Notes under the pieces: generated by a model
Seen by the model: only the letters and a program-made list of their open reading frames with translations
The model's database searches: none
What the model was told of the DNA's origin: nothing
NCBI RefSeq assembly: GCF_900299525.1
Contig: NZ_OMKA01000016.1
Location: 1 to 64,000, forward strand
Direction of reading: 5' to 3'
From: Aquimarina sp. Aq78
Lineage (GTDB): Bacteria > Bacteroidota > Bacteroidia > Flavobacteriales > Flavobacteriaceae
Length of the DNA: 64,000 bases
Translations under genes and position numbers: made by a program
Part shown: piece by piece, positions 51,511 to 61,042 of the stretch
Layout of the letters: the number at the start of each line of letters is the position of its first letter
How positions within the stretch are numbered: position 1 is the first letter of the stretch

Positions 51511-51888
51511 ATGATCACTTCATACAATTTTTATTTTTGTCATATAGAAATATATGAAGATTATGTAAAGGCTGTAATGAAAGAAGGAGTCACAGTATCA
51601 CCAGAACATAACGATGTTTTACTACAAATAGTAGAAAAACATTTTAAAAACAAACCCTTCGTTTACATTACTCACCGCATTAATTCTTATGCTGTAAACC
51701 CCACTGTATATCTGGAAACAGCTAAAATCTCTAATATGATTGGTTTTGCTGTAGTATCTACAGATCCTAAACAAAAAATACAAATAAAGCTCGAAAAAAC
51801 TTTCTTCAACAAAGAATTCAAACAATTTGACATCTTAGAATTAGCCCTGGAGTGGAAAGACAACATTATTAAAAAGTATAGAGATTAA
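51511..51888 (+). CDS. Hypothetical STAS/SpoIIAA-like protein, 125 aa
   Basis: A small alpha/beta protein: SYNFYFCHIEIYEDYVKAVM, a helix (VLLQIVEKHFKNKPFVYITH) and a second alpha/beta unit ending DILELALEWKDNIIKKYRD. The pattern resembles the SpoIIAA/STAS-like small proteins common in Flavobacteriia, with no established role. ATG 51511 (MITSYN) fits best; upstream in-frame starts at 51472 and 51487 are possible. Confidence 0.65.
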   Translation: MITSYNFYFCHIEIYEDYVKAVMKEGVTVSPEHNDVLLQIVEKHFKNKPFVYITHRINSYAVNPTVYLETAKISNMIGFAVVSTDPKQKIQIKLEKTFFNKEFKQFDILELALEWKDNIIKKYRD

Positions 51889-51931
51889 TCCTATACTAAA
51901 ATAATTCTCCAAGTAAACTTACCAAAAACAA

Positions 51932-51965
51932 CAAAGCGATATTACCCTTAAGTACTATCGCTTTG
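51932..51965. terminator. Terminator between convergent genes
   Basis: AAAGCGATA...TATCGCTTT, a 9-bp stem with a 14-base loop, between the plus-strand STAS-like gene and rny. T runs are short, so efficiency is uncertain. Confidence 0.55.
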
Positions 51966-51986
51966 CTATACGTATTTCTAAAAATA

Positions 51987-53555
51987 TTATTTAGCAATAT
52001 TTACTGCTCTTGTTTCTCGTATTACGGTCACTTTAACCTGACCTGGATACGTCATATCTGTCTGTACTTTTTGAGAAATTTCAAAAGAAAGGCTAGCTGC
52101 TTTTTCATCATTTACTTTTTCGCTTTCCACAATTACACGAAGCTCTCTACCTGCCTGAATCGCATAAGCTTTTTTGACTCCATCAAACCCAAAAGCAATC
52201 CCTTCTAAATCTTTCAATCTTTGTATATAAGAGTCCAGTACTTGACGTCTGGCACCTGGTCTGGCACCACTAATCGCATCACACACCTGAACGATAGGAG
52301 ATATTAAAGATGTCATCTCTACCTCATCGTGATGGGCTCCTATAGCATTACAAACTTCTTGTTTCTCACCATATTTTTCTGCCCATTGCATTCCCAGAAT
52401 AGCATGTGGCACCTCTGTTTCTGTGTCTGGAACTTTACCAATATCGTGCAACAACCCTGCTCTTTTGGCTAATTTAGGATTCAATCCTAATTCTGAAGCC
52501 ATTACACCACATAATTTAGCAACTTCTCTTGAATGCTGTAGAAGGTTCTGACCATAAGAAGATCTATATTTCATCCTACCTACAGTTTTAATTAGTTCTG
52601 GATGCAATCCATGTATACCGAGATCAATCACAGTACGCTTACCAACTTCGATTATCTCTTCATCAATTTGTTTTCTCGTTTTTCTTACCACTTCTTCTAT
52701 TCGTGCAGGGTGAATTCTTCCATCTGTCACTAATTTATGAAGTGATAATCGGGCAACTTCTCTTCTTACAGAATCAAAACAAGATAAAATTATTGCTTCG
52801 GGGGTATCATCAACTATAATCTCAACTCCTGTAGCAGCTTCAATAGCTCTAATATTCCTACCTTCTCGACCAATAATCCTACCCTTTACATCGTCACTTT
52901 CAATATTAAAAACTGAGACACAATTCTCTATTGCTTCTTCTGTACCTATTCTTTGGATAGTATTTATTATTACTTTCTTAGCTTCCTGCTGTGCTGTAAG
53001 TTTAGCTTCTTCAATAGTATCTTGAATAACCGCCATAGCATCAGTCTTTGCTTGTCCTTTTAGAGATTCTACAAGTTGTTCTTTCGCTTCTTCTGCAGAT
53101 AATCCAGATATAACTTCAAGTTGTTGTACCTGACTTTTATGAAGTTTTTTAAGTTCGCTTTGTTTCTTTTCTAAATAATCTTTGCGCTGCTCTCCTTCTT
53201 TAATCTTTTCTTCTAGCTCTATATTTAGTTTTTTGTTTTTAGATAATTCATTAGAAACCTGAGATTCTTTATCTCTAGTTCGTTTTTCTGCTTCAGCTAT
53301 CTTCTTATCGCGGGATAATATTACCTTTTCATGTTCTGATTTTAATTCAATAAATTTTTCTTTAGCCTGAAGTATCTTGTCTTTTTTAATTGTCTCTCCC
53401 TCACTTTTAGCATCTCTTAAAATGCTTTCGGAAGCTTTTTTAGCATTTTTAATAATTTCTGACGCCTTGCTACGCTCCAGAACTTTGGCAATGATAAACC
53501 CTATCATTAGTCCTGCTACCCCAGCAACTATCAAAAATATAATATTATTATCCAT
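51987..53555 (-). CDS. rny: Ribonuclease Y
   Basis: Membrane-anchored endoribonuclease that starts mRNA decay. 522 aa: N-terminal membrane helix ([19 protein letters not shown]), a long coiled coil (30-190), the KH domain with GREGRN (229-234), and the HD domain with the metal pair in LLHDIGK (His370, Asp371) and [10 protein letters not shown]. The spacer upstream contains the 6S-like RNA on the same strand. Confidence 0.96.
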   Translation of the reverse strand: MDNNIIFLIVAGVAGLMIGFIIAKVLERSKASEIIKNAKKASESILRDAKSEGETIKKDKILQAKEKFIELKSEHEKVILSRDKKIAEAEKRTRDKESQVSNELSKNKKLNIELEEKIKEGEQRKDYLEKKQSELKKLHKSQVQQLEVISGLSAEEAKEQLVESLKGQAKTDAMAVIQDTIEEAKLTAQQEAKKVIINTIQRIGTEEAIENCVSVFNIESDDVKGRIIGREGRNIRAIEAATGVEIIVDDTPEAIILSCFDSVRREVARLSLHKLVTDGRIHPARIEEVVRKTRKQIDEEIIEVGKRTVIDLGIHGLHPELIKTVGRMKYRSSYGQNLLQHSREVAKLCGVMASELGLNPKLAKRAGLLHDIGKVPDTETEVPHAILGMQWAEKYGEKQEVCNAIGAHHDEVEMTSLISPIVQVCDAISGARPGARRQVLDSYIQRLKDLEGIAFGFDGVKKAYAIQAGRELRVIVESEKVNDEKAASLSFEISQKVQTDMTYPGQVKVTVIRETRAVNIAK

Positions 53556-53576
53556 AATTTATGTTAGTATTTATAT

Positions 53577-53741
53577 AAAAAAAGCCTGCACTAGCAAAGG
53601 TTTTGTATAAACTCTGTAAAAACAGGTTTAGGGCTAACAAGTTGCTCAAGAATCCGCTCAAGGCGGCGCGCTTTTACAACTTAAACTCACCCTTTTTAAT
53701 TAATTCTTGTTGAGTTTATCAAAATAACAACTAGTGCAGGC
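53577..53741 (-). ncRNA. ssrS: 6S-like RNA (6S-Flavo candidate)
   Basis: Read on the minus strand, a perfect 11-bp closing stem GCCTGCACTAG (53731-53741) / CTAGTGCAGGC (53584-53594) encloses about 135 nt and is followed directly by seven U residues. A GC-rich internal hairpin (AGCGCGCCGCCTTGAGCGG) and a large unpaired centre match the 6S plan. It lies just after zapA, the classic 6S neighbour in Proteobacteria. I know of a flavobacterial 6S class (6S-Flavo) but cannot run the covariance model. Confidence 0.65.
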
Positions 53742-53767
53742 AGTAACCTTATTTATTTTAAAGAACG

Positions 53768-54058
53768 TTATGATAAATGTTCGTGTAGCAAATTATTTAA
53801 TTCATTTAACCTATTAGCCACATTAACCGTGTCATCATCTTTATCTATAGCTTTTTGTTCTACTTGTGCCGCAAATTGTAAAGCACACATTGCCAATACA
53901 TCTTGCTTATCTCTAACCGCATAACTTTGCTCAAATTGCTTTATCATAGCTTCTATCTTTTTTGCAGCCTTTCGTAAACCTTCTTCCTGATCCGGATTAA
54001 TCGTTAATGGGTATACACGATCTGCAATAGATAATTTAATTTTAAGCTTATCTGCCAT
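53768..54058 (-). CDS. zapA: Cell-division protein ZapA
   Basis: 96-aa ZapA: KIKLSIADRVYPLTINPDQEEGLRKAAKKIEAMI, then the C-terminal helix with DVLAMCALQFAAQVEQK. It bundles FtsZ filaments at midcell. It starts 7 bp after the coiled-coil gene, so the two form an operon, and the 6S-like RNA begins about 27 nt after its stop. Confidence 0.9.
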   Translation of the reverse strand: MADKLKIKLSIADRVYPLTINPDQEEGLRKAAKKIEAMIKQFEQSYAVRDKQDVLAMCALQFAAQVEQKAIDKDDDTVNVANRLNELNNLLHEHLS

Positions 54059-54065
54059 ATTTTAC

Positions 54066-54356
54066 TTATTCAGAAAGTTGTGCTATGCACATATCAATCT
54101 CTCTTATTAAAGCGTTTATTTTGAGCTTGGTTTCCCTTTTATATTCGTCACTGCCTAGTATTGCGTTTGCATTTTTGAGCGCACTGAATTTTTCTTCCCA
54201 CTGCTTTAATTGATCTACCTGAAGTTCTGAATTAGACTCCAAATTCGATATTTTCTCTTTTAGACTTAGGTTTTGTTGCTTAACCAATTCATACTTATGA
54301 AGCAACTTACTTATTCTATTTTCAAGAGAATCAATAATTTCAATTAAATCACTCAT
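54066..54356 (-). CDS. Small coiled-coil protein upstream of zapA, 96 aa
   Basis: One long coiled coil (ISKLLHKYELVKQQNLSLKE, then LKQWEEKFSALKNANAILGS) with a short C-terminal helix. In size and pattern it recalls ZapB-like division coiled coils, and this gene regularly precedes zapA in Flavobacteriia as far as I recall. A partner role with ZapA is inferred from the 7-bp spacing, not from recognised motifs. Confidence 0.75.
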   Translation of the reverse strand: MSDLIEIIDSLENRISKLLHKYELVKQQNLSLKEKISNLESNSELQVDQLKQWEEKFSALKNANAILGSDEYKRETKLKINALIREIDMCIAQLSE

Positions 54357-54445
54357 TGTAAATTTTACACAATACTTCGATACACAAAGTTAACATACCA
54401 ATTGAAAAAACCCAATAGTTTTACAACTAATTTTAAACCCCTACT

Positions 54446-55567
54446 TTATTGTGGTTTAATCCTCGATATTTCTTCTACTTTGGACAAAGAAGATGCGATT
54501 ATCTGGTGCATATCATAATAACGATATTCTGCTAATCTTCCTCCAAAAATCACCCCTTCTAATTCTCGTGATTCTTCTTTATACTTTTTAAAGATTTCTT
54601 GATTTCTATCATTATTAATAGGGTAATATGCCTCTTTACCTCTATCCCAGTTCTCAGGATATTCTTTTGTTATGATTGTTCGGTCTTGCTTTCCGAATTC
54701 AAAATGTTTATGCTCTATAATTCTGGTAAATGCATAACTTGCATCATTATAATTCACTACAGCATTACCTTGGTAATTTTCTATCTTATGAAGCTCGTGT
54801 TCGAATCGCAATGACCTATACTCTAACTGCCCATATTTATAATCAAAAAACTCATCTATCTTACCGGTATACACAATCTTATCTGCTAGAGATTCAAGAT
54901 CTATTCTATCTTTAAAAAAATCTACTCCTGTTTTGGTGTCAATACCATTTAATAAGCCATTAATAATTACATTATAGCCTCCCACAGGGATTCCTTGATA
55001 AATGTCATTAAAATAATTGTTGTTATACGTATATCTAACAGGAAGCCTTTTAATAATGAAAGCAGGAAGTTCTGTAGCTTTTTTCCCCCATTGTTTTTCG
55101 GTATATGCTTTAATAAAAGTTTCATAAATATCCTTACCCACCAAAGATAAAGCCTGTTCTTCTAGATTTTGAGGAGACTTTACTCCATATTGCGCTACTT
55201 GTTTATCAATAATATTTTTTGCTTCCTGCGGTGTCTTGGTTCCCCAAAGTTGATAGAACGTATTCATATTAAAAGGTAAGTTATACAATTTACCCTTTGA
55301 CAATGATAAAGGAGAGTTTATATAATTATTAAAAGTTGCGAACTGATTTACATAATCCCAGATTTTTTTATCATTAGTATGAAAAATGTGAGCTCCATAT
55401 TTATGTACATTAATTCCTTCTTTTTCTTCACAATATACGTTTCCACCTAAATGATCTCGCTTGTCTATCACAAGGCATTTTTTACCCCGATTAGTCATTT
55501 CGTGAGCAAAAACACTCCCAAACAACCCTGCTCCTACAATTAGATAATCATATTTCTTTTCTTTCAC
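54446..55567 (-). CDS. glf: UDP-galactopyranose mutase
   Basis: FAD enzyme that converts UDP-galactopyranose to UDP-galactofuranose. 373 aa with the FAD motif VGAGLFGS (11-18), KRDHLGGNVY, YGAHIFHT, YTEKQWGK, the active-site Arg region RLPVRYTYNNNYF and the terminal GRLAEYRYYDMHQI. Divergent from the glycosyltransferase at 55747, which probably uses its product. Confidence 0.96.
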   Translation of the reverse strand: MKEKKYDYLIVGAGLFGSVFAHEMTNRGKKCLVIDKRDHLGGNVYCEEKEGINVHKYGAHIFHTNDKKIWDYVNQFATFNNYINSPLSLSKGKLYNLPFNMNTFYQLWGTKTPQEAKNIIDKQVAQYGVKSPQNLEEQALSLVGKDIYETFIKAYTEKQWGKKATELPAFIIKRLPVRYTYNNNYFNDIYQGIPVGGYNVIINGLLNGIDTKTGVDFFKDRIDLESLADKIVYTGKIDEFFDYKYGQLEYRSLRFEHELHKIENYQGNAVVNYNDASYAFTRIIEHKHFEFGKQDRTIITKEYPENWDRGKEAYYPINNDRNQEIFKKYKEESRELEGVIFGGRLAEYRYYDMHQIIASSLSKVEEISRIKPQ

Positions 55568-55746
55568 TAGTATACTTTTTTGATTCGAAACGGCTTCTAT
55601 AAAATTCAGTTGTCAAAACTACTATTTTTAAAAGGATTTTATATGTAATAATTATACATCAAAAAATCGCAACTGATAATCTTCTTAAAATAGGGTATAA
55701 AAAATAAAATGTATGTATCTTTCCTGCACTAAATTTATACATTTAT

Positions 55747-56793
55747 ATGAAAGGATATTTCATCTCTAGAAATTACAAATCTCTTTTTAATGCAGCAGGT
55801 AAAGCAAAAACCGATTGTGAGTCTATTTTAACCGAAATGGGGTTTAAAAACCTGGGATTCAAACAATCTTCAATCCCTAATTCTGCTATTGGAGCTCTAA
55901 AAAACTTTTTCGGCATCACCTTTGCCTTAATACGGCTACCTTATAAATCAACATTGTGTACACAATATCCACTAAATAAGTTTAGAAACTATGTCTTGTT
56001 TGTTGCAAAAATAAAAAGATGCAAAATCATTACCATAGTCCATGATGTTCGTTTTTTAAAAGGTAGAACTAGTGATGCAGATAAAGAATTAAAAAAGATA
56101 ACTTCTTCAAACGCCATTATTGTGCACAATGATTCGATGAAAGATTGGTTCTTGGAACAAGGAGTTAAAACTCCAATAATTGTACTTGGAATATTTGACT
56201 ATATATTAAACAAAGGATTGCCCGATCAAAATAATAATGTTACAGGAGAAAAGCTTCACGAAATAGTATATGCCGGAGGATTTGGAGACGGTAAAAATTC
56301 ATACATCTATGATCTTGACCAGCTCGAAAGAAAAAAATTCGGAATGAACCTGTATGGTATGGGATTTGATTATCAAAAACTAAAAACCGAAAAAGAAAAA
56401 TCAATTCTTTCTTATGAAGGAGCATTTCCCTCTGATGTGGTAGCTTATCATATCAAAGGATCTTTTGGATTAGTATGGGATGGTATCTCTACAGAAGAAT
56501 GTAGTGGGCAATATGGACAATATTTAAAATACAACAACCCTCATAAAACTTCATTATATATTTTATGTGGATTACCTGTAATTGTATGGGATAAAGCAGC
56601 CATTAGTACTTTTATAACAGATAACAATATTGGCTTTACAGTTTCTAATTTAGATGAATTAAGTGACAAACTCGAAAGTTTATCTTTAGATGAATATAAA
56701 AAAATGAAAACCAATGTTGACTTGGTTAGAACAAAAATCATTTCTGGTGGATATTTAAATGATGCCATTAATCATGCATTGAAAATAGCATAA
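55747..56793 (+). CDS. Probable galactofuranosyltransferase, 348 aa
   Basis: A GT-B-like glycosyltransferase similar in layout to WbbI-type beta-1,6-galactofuranosyltransferases: an N-terminal YFISRNYKSLFNAAGKAKTD, the middle ITIVHDVRFLKGR and IIVHNDSMKDWFLEQGV, and a C-terminal nucleotide-sugar region GLVWDGISTEECSGQYGQYL ... PHKTSLYILCGLPVIVWDKAA. The divergent UDP-galactopyranose mutase makes a UDP-Galf donor likely. It probably adds galactofuranose to a surface glycan. Confidence 0.78.
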   Translation: MKGYFISRNYKSLFNAAGKAKTDCESILTEMGFKNLGFKQSSIPNSAIGALKNFFGITFALIRLPYKSTLCTQYPLNKFRNYVLFVAKIKRCKIITIVHDVRFLKGRTSDADKELKKITSSNAIIVHNDSMKDWFLEQGVKTPIIVLGIFDYILNKGLPDQNNNVTGEKLHEIVYAGGFGDGKNSYIYDLDQLERKKFGMNLYGMGFDYQKLKTEKEKSILSYEGAFPSDVVAYHIKGSFGLVWDGISTEECSGQYGQYLKYNNPHKTSLYILCGLPVIVWDKAAISTFITDNNIGFTVSNLDELSDKLESLSLDEYKKMKTNVDLVRTKIISGGYLNDAINHALKIA

Positions 56794-56858
56794 CCTACCA
56801 AAAAAATAAGTAGTTTTATAAACACATTTCATAAACATACACATAGATACCCCTTTTT

Positions 56859-58547
56859 ATGAGAAAGATTATAGTTTTTATTTTACTCGGATTTTCTTTT
56901 TGCTATGGACAAAAGGATCTTCCTAAAGACTATTTTATTAACCCTCTTGATATCCCCACTGTAGTTTCTGGGACATTTGGTGAACTGAGATCTAATCATT
57001 TTCATTCTGGATTAGACATGAAAACTAATGGCGAAGAAGGGTTAAATGTATACGCTACTGCATCTGGCAGAATAACTAGAATAAAAATTTCGCATGGCGG
57101 TTACGGTAAGGCATTATACATTGCACATCCCAATGGATATACAAGTGTATACGCACATTTAAAAAAATTCTCTCCAGAAATTGAAGCTTTTGTAAAAGAA
57201 AGACAATATGCAAAAGAATCTTATGAAATAGAGCTTTTTCCAAAATCAGGTTCGTTATTAGTAAAGCAAGGAGATATTATAGCACTTAGTGGTAATACAG
57301 GCGGAAGTTCTGGTCCTCACCTTCATTTTGAAATTAGAGATTCAAGATCCAGACCAATGAACCCAATGAATTTTGGCATGGATGTAAAAGATACCAGAAA
57401 ACCAATCATAAATAGTATTTGGTCATATAGTTTAGGCAAAAACGCACAAATTAATGGTTCGCAAAAACCAGTTAGATTAAAACTTACACTTCTAGAAGAT
57501 GGTAGTTATAAAGCAGAAAACCTGAATGCATATGGAAAAATTGGTTTTGGTGTATCTACCATAGATAAACAAGATTTAGCCGAAAACAATAATGGTGTAT
57601 ATGAAATAACCACCGAAATTAATGGTCAGGAAAATTTAAAAATAGAAATGAATCGTTTTTCTTTTGCAGAAACACGGTATGCAAACAGAATTATTGATTA
57701 CTCCTATTTTAAGGAATATAGAAGCAGGATAACGAAACTCTTTGTTGAAAAAAACAATCCGTTAACCGTTTTCAAAAAGAAAACAAATAATGGCATTGTT
57801 AATATTCAAGATAGCCTTTCTTACAACTACACTATCCACATCAAAGATTTTAAAAACAATACAACTACAATTAATATTCCTATACAAGGGAAATATCTCG
57901 AAACGATTACAAAAACAGATATTCCTAAAACATCAGAGTACGCTAAGGCAACTGAAAATTACACATATAGCTCAGGCTTTTTTGATCTTTTTATTCCTAA
58001 AGGAGCATTGTATGAAAATACTTATTTGGATATATCCGTTAGTGGGGAAAAAATCAAAATTCACAATAACAAGACTCCATTACACAAAAACATGACACTG
58101 GTTTTTGATGTATCCAGATATAAAGAAGAAGATAAGAAAAAACTATACATAGGGCGTATAAATGGATCTAAAACACCATCCTACTCTAGAACCGCAAAAA
58201 AGGGTAATCGATTCTCTACTCGGACACGTACTTTTGGCACATACTCCTTATTTACCGATAATCTGAAACCTACGATAATACCCATTAATGTTTCTAGCAA
58301 AAAATGGATATCAAAGGCCACACATTTAAAAGTAAAAATTAATGATTCTGAATCTGGAATAAAAAGCTATCGAGGGACTATAAATGGAAAATTCATTTTA
58401 TTAGAATATGATTATAAGACCGGAATGTTAATCTATGACTTTAATGATAAAAATCATGTGGACTCAGAAAATAATTTTAAACTTGTTGTGTTAGATAAAG
58501 TAGGTAATCGAGCAACATTCGAAACCACATTTTTTAGAAAACCTTAA
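56859..58547 (+). CDS. M23-family peptidoglycan endopeptidase, exported, 562 aa
   Basis: Signal peptide 1-17 (FSFCYGQ). The LytM domain (about 45-165) has the zinc ligands H49-x3-D53 (HFHSGLDMKT) and H154-L-H156 (GGSSGPHLHFEIRD). The C-terminal ~380 residues are beta-rich, probably Ig-like domains. It is predicted to cut peptide cross-links or to regulate other hydrolases from the periplasm. The TonB-receptor gene starts 13 bp later and is probably cotranscribed. Confidence 0.9.
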   Translation: MRKIIVFILLGFSFCYGQKDLPKDYFINPLDIPTVVSGTFGELRSNHFHSGLDMKTNGEEGLNVYATASGRITRIKISHGGYGKALYIAHPNGYTSVYAHLKKFSPEIEAFVKERQYAKESYEIELFPKSGSLLVKQGDIIALSGNTGGSSGPHLHFEIRDSRSRPMNPMNFGMDVKDTRKPIINSIWSYSLGKNAQINGSQKPVRLKLTLLEDGSYKAENLNAYGKIGFGVSTIDKQDLAENNNGVYEITTEINGQENLKIEMNRFSFAETRYANRIIDYSYFKEYRSRITKLFVEKNNPLTVFKKKTNNGIVNIQDSLSYNYTIHIKDFKNNTTTINIPIQGKYLETITKTDIPKTSEYAKATENYTYSSGFFDLFIPKGALYENTYLDISVSGEKIKIHNNKTPLHKNMTLVFDVSRYKEEDKKKLYIGRINGSKTPSYSRTAKKGNRFSTRTRTFGTYSLFTDNLKPTIIPINVSSKKWISKATHLKVKINDSESGIKSYRGTINGKFILLEYDYKTGMLIYDFNDKNHVDSENNFKLVVLDKVGNRATFETTFFRKP

Positions 58548-58560
58548 ATACTCTTACTTC

Positions 58561-61029
58561 TTGAAACCTAATTTTTTTCCTCTTTTGATTTTACTGATTA
58601 TATTCAGTATCTCTTCTTCGGCTCAGACTGCAACGCTAAAAGGTGTAGTTCTTAATGAAAACAATGTACCCATACAGGGAGCTAACATCTCCTATAACGA
58701 TTCTGGTACTCAATCTGATAAAAATGGCGTATATCAGCTTAGTATTCCTGCTAATCAAGAAATCACAATAAACATATCTCACATTAGTTTAAAAAATGTA
58801 CAGTTTGTTATTAATCTGGAAGAAAATCAAGAATATGAACTCAACCCAGTATTAAAAACAGATATTGAACAGATAGCTGAAGTTATTATATCGGGTAGAG
58901 AACGTAAAATAGTAGAAGGAATTACAACATTAGATCCCGAAACCATTAGAACAACTCCTTCTGCCAATGCTGGTGTAGAAGGGCTTCTCAAAAGTTTACC
59001 CGGGGTGAGTTCTAATAATGAATTAAGCACGCAATACTCTGTTCGTGGAGGAAATTATGATGAAAATTTGGTCTATGTAAATGAGATTGAAGTTTATCGT
59101 CCTTTTTTAGTACGATCCGGACAGCAGGAAGGCTTAAGTTTTGTAAATACAGATATGGTTCGCAATGTAGATTTTTCTGCAGGAGGGTTTCAAGCTAAAT
59201 ACGGAGACAAACTCTCTTCAGTTCTAGACATTACTTACAAAAGACCAACAAGATTAGGAGCAACAGCAGATCTAAGTCTTCTAGGAGGTAGTGTTTCTGC
59301 AGAAGGAATTTCTAAGAACAAAAAACTAGCCGCTATTGTTGGTGTACGATATAGAGATAACAGTTTACTAGTAGATGCTAAGAATACAGAAACCAATTTT
59401 CAACCGAGATTTGCTGATGTACAAACTTATCTTTCTTATAACTTCTCTAGTAAATTTGAATTAGGGTTTTTAAGTAATTTAGCACTTAACACCTATGACT
59501 ATGAGCCATTAACGGAGCAAGTGAATTTTGGAACATTACAAACAGTGCAAGCACTAACTGTTCGTTATGATGGGCAGGAAAAAGATAAATACGAAACCTA
59601 TTTTGGGGCACTTAAGGGAACCTACAGAGCCAATGATAATCTAACCCTAAAATTAATTGCCTCGGGATATCACACCCAAGAACAAGAACATTATGATATT
59701 TTTGCAGCTTATGCACTAGGAACTGTAAATACCGACATTGGTAGTGAGAATTTAGGAGAAGTAGAATTTAGCGAAGGAATAGGCTCTCAATTAACGCATG
59801 CAAGAAATGATCTGGATGCCTTAATATTTAATCTAGAACACAAAGGAACATATATTGCAGATCAACATCAGTTTGATTGGGGTATCAAATTTACCTCAGA
59901 AGATATTAGAGATCGTTTACAAGAATATGAAATCATTGATTCTGCTGGGTTTTCTATCAGACCTCCTGTATTGGATTTTGTAAATGATCAGCCATACACT
60001 CCTTTTGCAAGCCCTATTGTTCCTTTTACCAGTGTAAGAGCTACAAATGACACTAAAATTGACCGTATTTCTGGATATGTACAATATAGCATTCGCTCTA
60101 ATATAAAAGAAAATGAAATTTGGGCAAACGTAGGTGTCAGAGCACATAACTGGAATATCTATGGAAACACAGTTGAGGGTTCTGATTCGCAAATTGTATT
60201 CAGTCCAAGGGCACAAGTTGCTATTAAACCTGACTGGAAATCTGATATGATCTTTAGAGTTTCTGGAGGGCTGTATCATCAACCTCCCTTTTACAGAGAA
60301 TTACGAGATTCATTAGGAGTTGTAAGACCTGATGTTAAAGCGCAACAATCTATACATATCGTACTTGGTAATGACTACAGCTTTTCTATGTGGAAAAGAC
60401 CATTTAAATTAACCACAGAGCTGTATTATAAAAAACTAACCGATGTAAACCCATATACTATTGAAAATGTTAGAATACGATATCGTGCTAGAAATAATGC
60501 GGAAGCGTATGCGCAAGGGATAGACTTAAGACTTAATGGAGAATTTGTTCCTGGTACAGAGAGTTGGGTTAGTTTAGGATATTTAAAAACTGAAGAAAAT
60601 ATTGATAAGCGCGGGTATATATCTCGACCAACTGATCAACGACTAAAAATTGGAGTATTATTTCAGGATTATGTACCTTCAATCCCAAGTTTAAAGATGT
60701 ATTTAAATATGGTCTATCAAACAGGAGTTCCAGGAGGTTCTCCCAGTTATGCAGATCCATATAATTTTCAGACCAGACTACGAGATTATCGAAGAGCTGA
60801 TTTAGGCATATCATATGTCGTGGTTGATCAAAACAAAAGATTAAGAGCAGGTCATTTTCTTAATATGTTTAGAGAACTAAACCTTGGTTTTGAGATCTAC
60901 AATATCTTTGATAATCAAAATACAATCACCAATACTTTTGTTAGAGACGCAGCAAGTCAACGCCAATTTGCTATCCCCAACTATTTAACGCCACGGGTTT
61001 TTAATGTTCGACTAGGAATGAAATTTTAA
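58561..61029 (+). CDS. TonB-dependent receptor, 822 aa
   Basis: Signal peptide 1-21 (SISSSAQ), a carboxypeptidase-D-like regulatory domain (about 23-105: LKGVVLNENNVPIQGANISY), a plug with the TonB-receptor signatures (LLKSLPGVSSNNELSTQYSV, RGGNYDENLVYVNE) and a 22-strand-type barrel ending in LGMKF. The start is TTG at 58561. Substrate unknown; there is no adjacent SusD, so it is unlikely to be a polysaccharide system. Overlaps no gene and follows the M23 peptidase. Confidence 0.93.
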   Translation: MKPNFFPLLILLIIFSISSSAQTATLKGVVLNENNVPIQGANISYNDSGTQSDKNGVYQLSIPANQEITINISHISLKNVQFVINLEENQEYELNPVLKTDIEQIAEVIISGRERKIVEGITTLDPETIRTTPSANAGVEGLLKSLPGVSSNNELSTQYSVRGGNYDENLVYVNEIEVYRPFLVRSGQQEGLSFVNTDMVRNVDFSAGGFQAKYGDKLSSVLDITYKRPTRLGATADLSLLGGSVSAEGISKNKKLAAIVGVRYRDNSLLVDAKNTETNFQPRFADVQTYLSYNFSSKFELGFLSNLALNTYDYEPLTEQVNFGTLQTVQALTVRYDGQEKDKYETYFGALKGTYRANDNLTLKLIASGYHTQEQEHYDIFAAYALGTVNTDIGSENLGEVEFSEGIGSQLTHARNDLDALIFNLEHKGTYIADQHQFDWGIKFTSEDIRDRLQEYEIIDSAGFSIRPPVLDFVNDQPYTPFASPIVPFTSVRATNDTKIDRISGYVQYSIRSNIKENEIWANVGVRAHNWNIYGNTVEGSDSQIVFSPRAQVAIKPDWKSDMIFRVSGGLYHQPPFYRELRDSLGVVRPDVKAQQSIHIVLGNDYSFSMWKRPFKLTTELYYKKLTDVNPYTIENVRIRYRARNNAEAYAQGIDLRLNGEFVPGTESWVSLGYLKTEENIDKRGYISRPTDQRLKIGVLFQDYVPSIPSLKMYLNMVYQTGVPGGSPSYADPYNFQTRLRDYRRADLGISYVVVDQNKRLRAGHFLNMFRELNLGFEIYNIFDNQNTITNTFVRDAASQRQFAIPNYLTPRVFNVRLGMKF

Positions 61030-61042
61030 TTTTAAGAATAGA

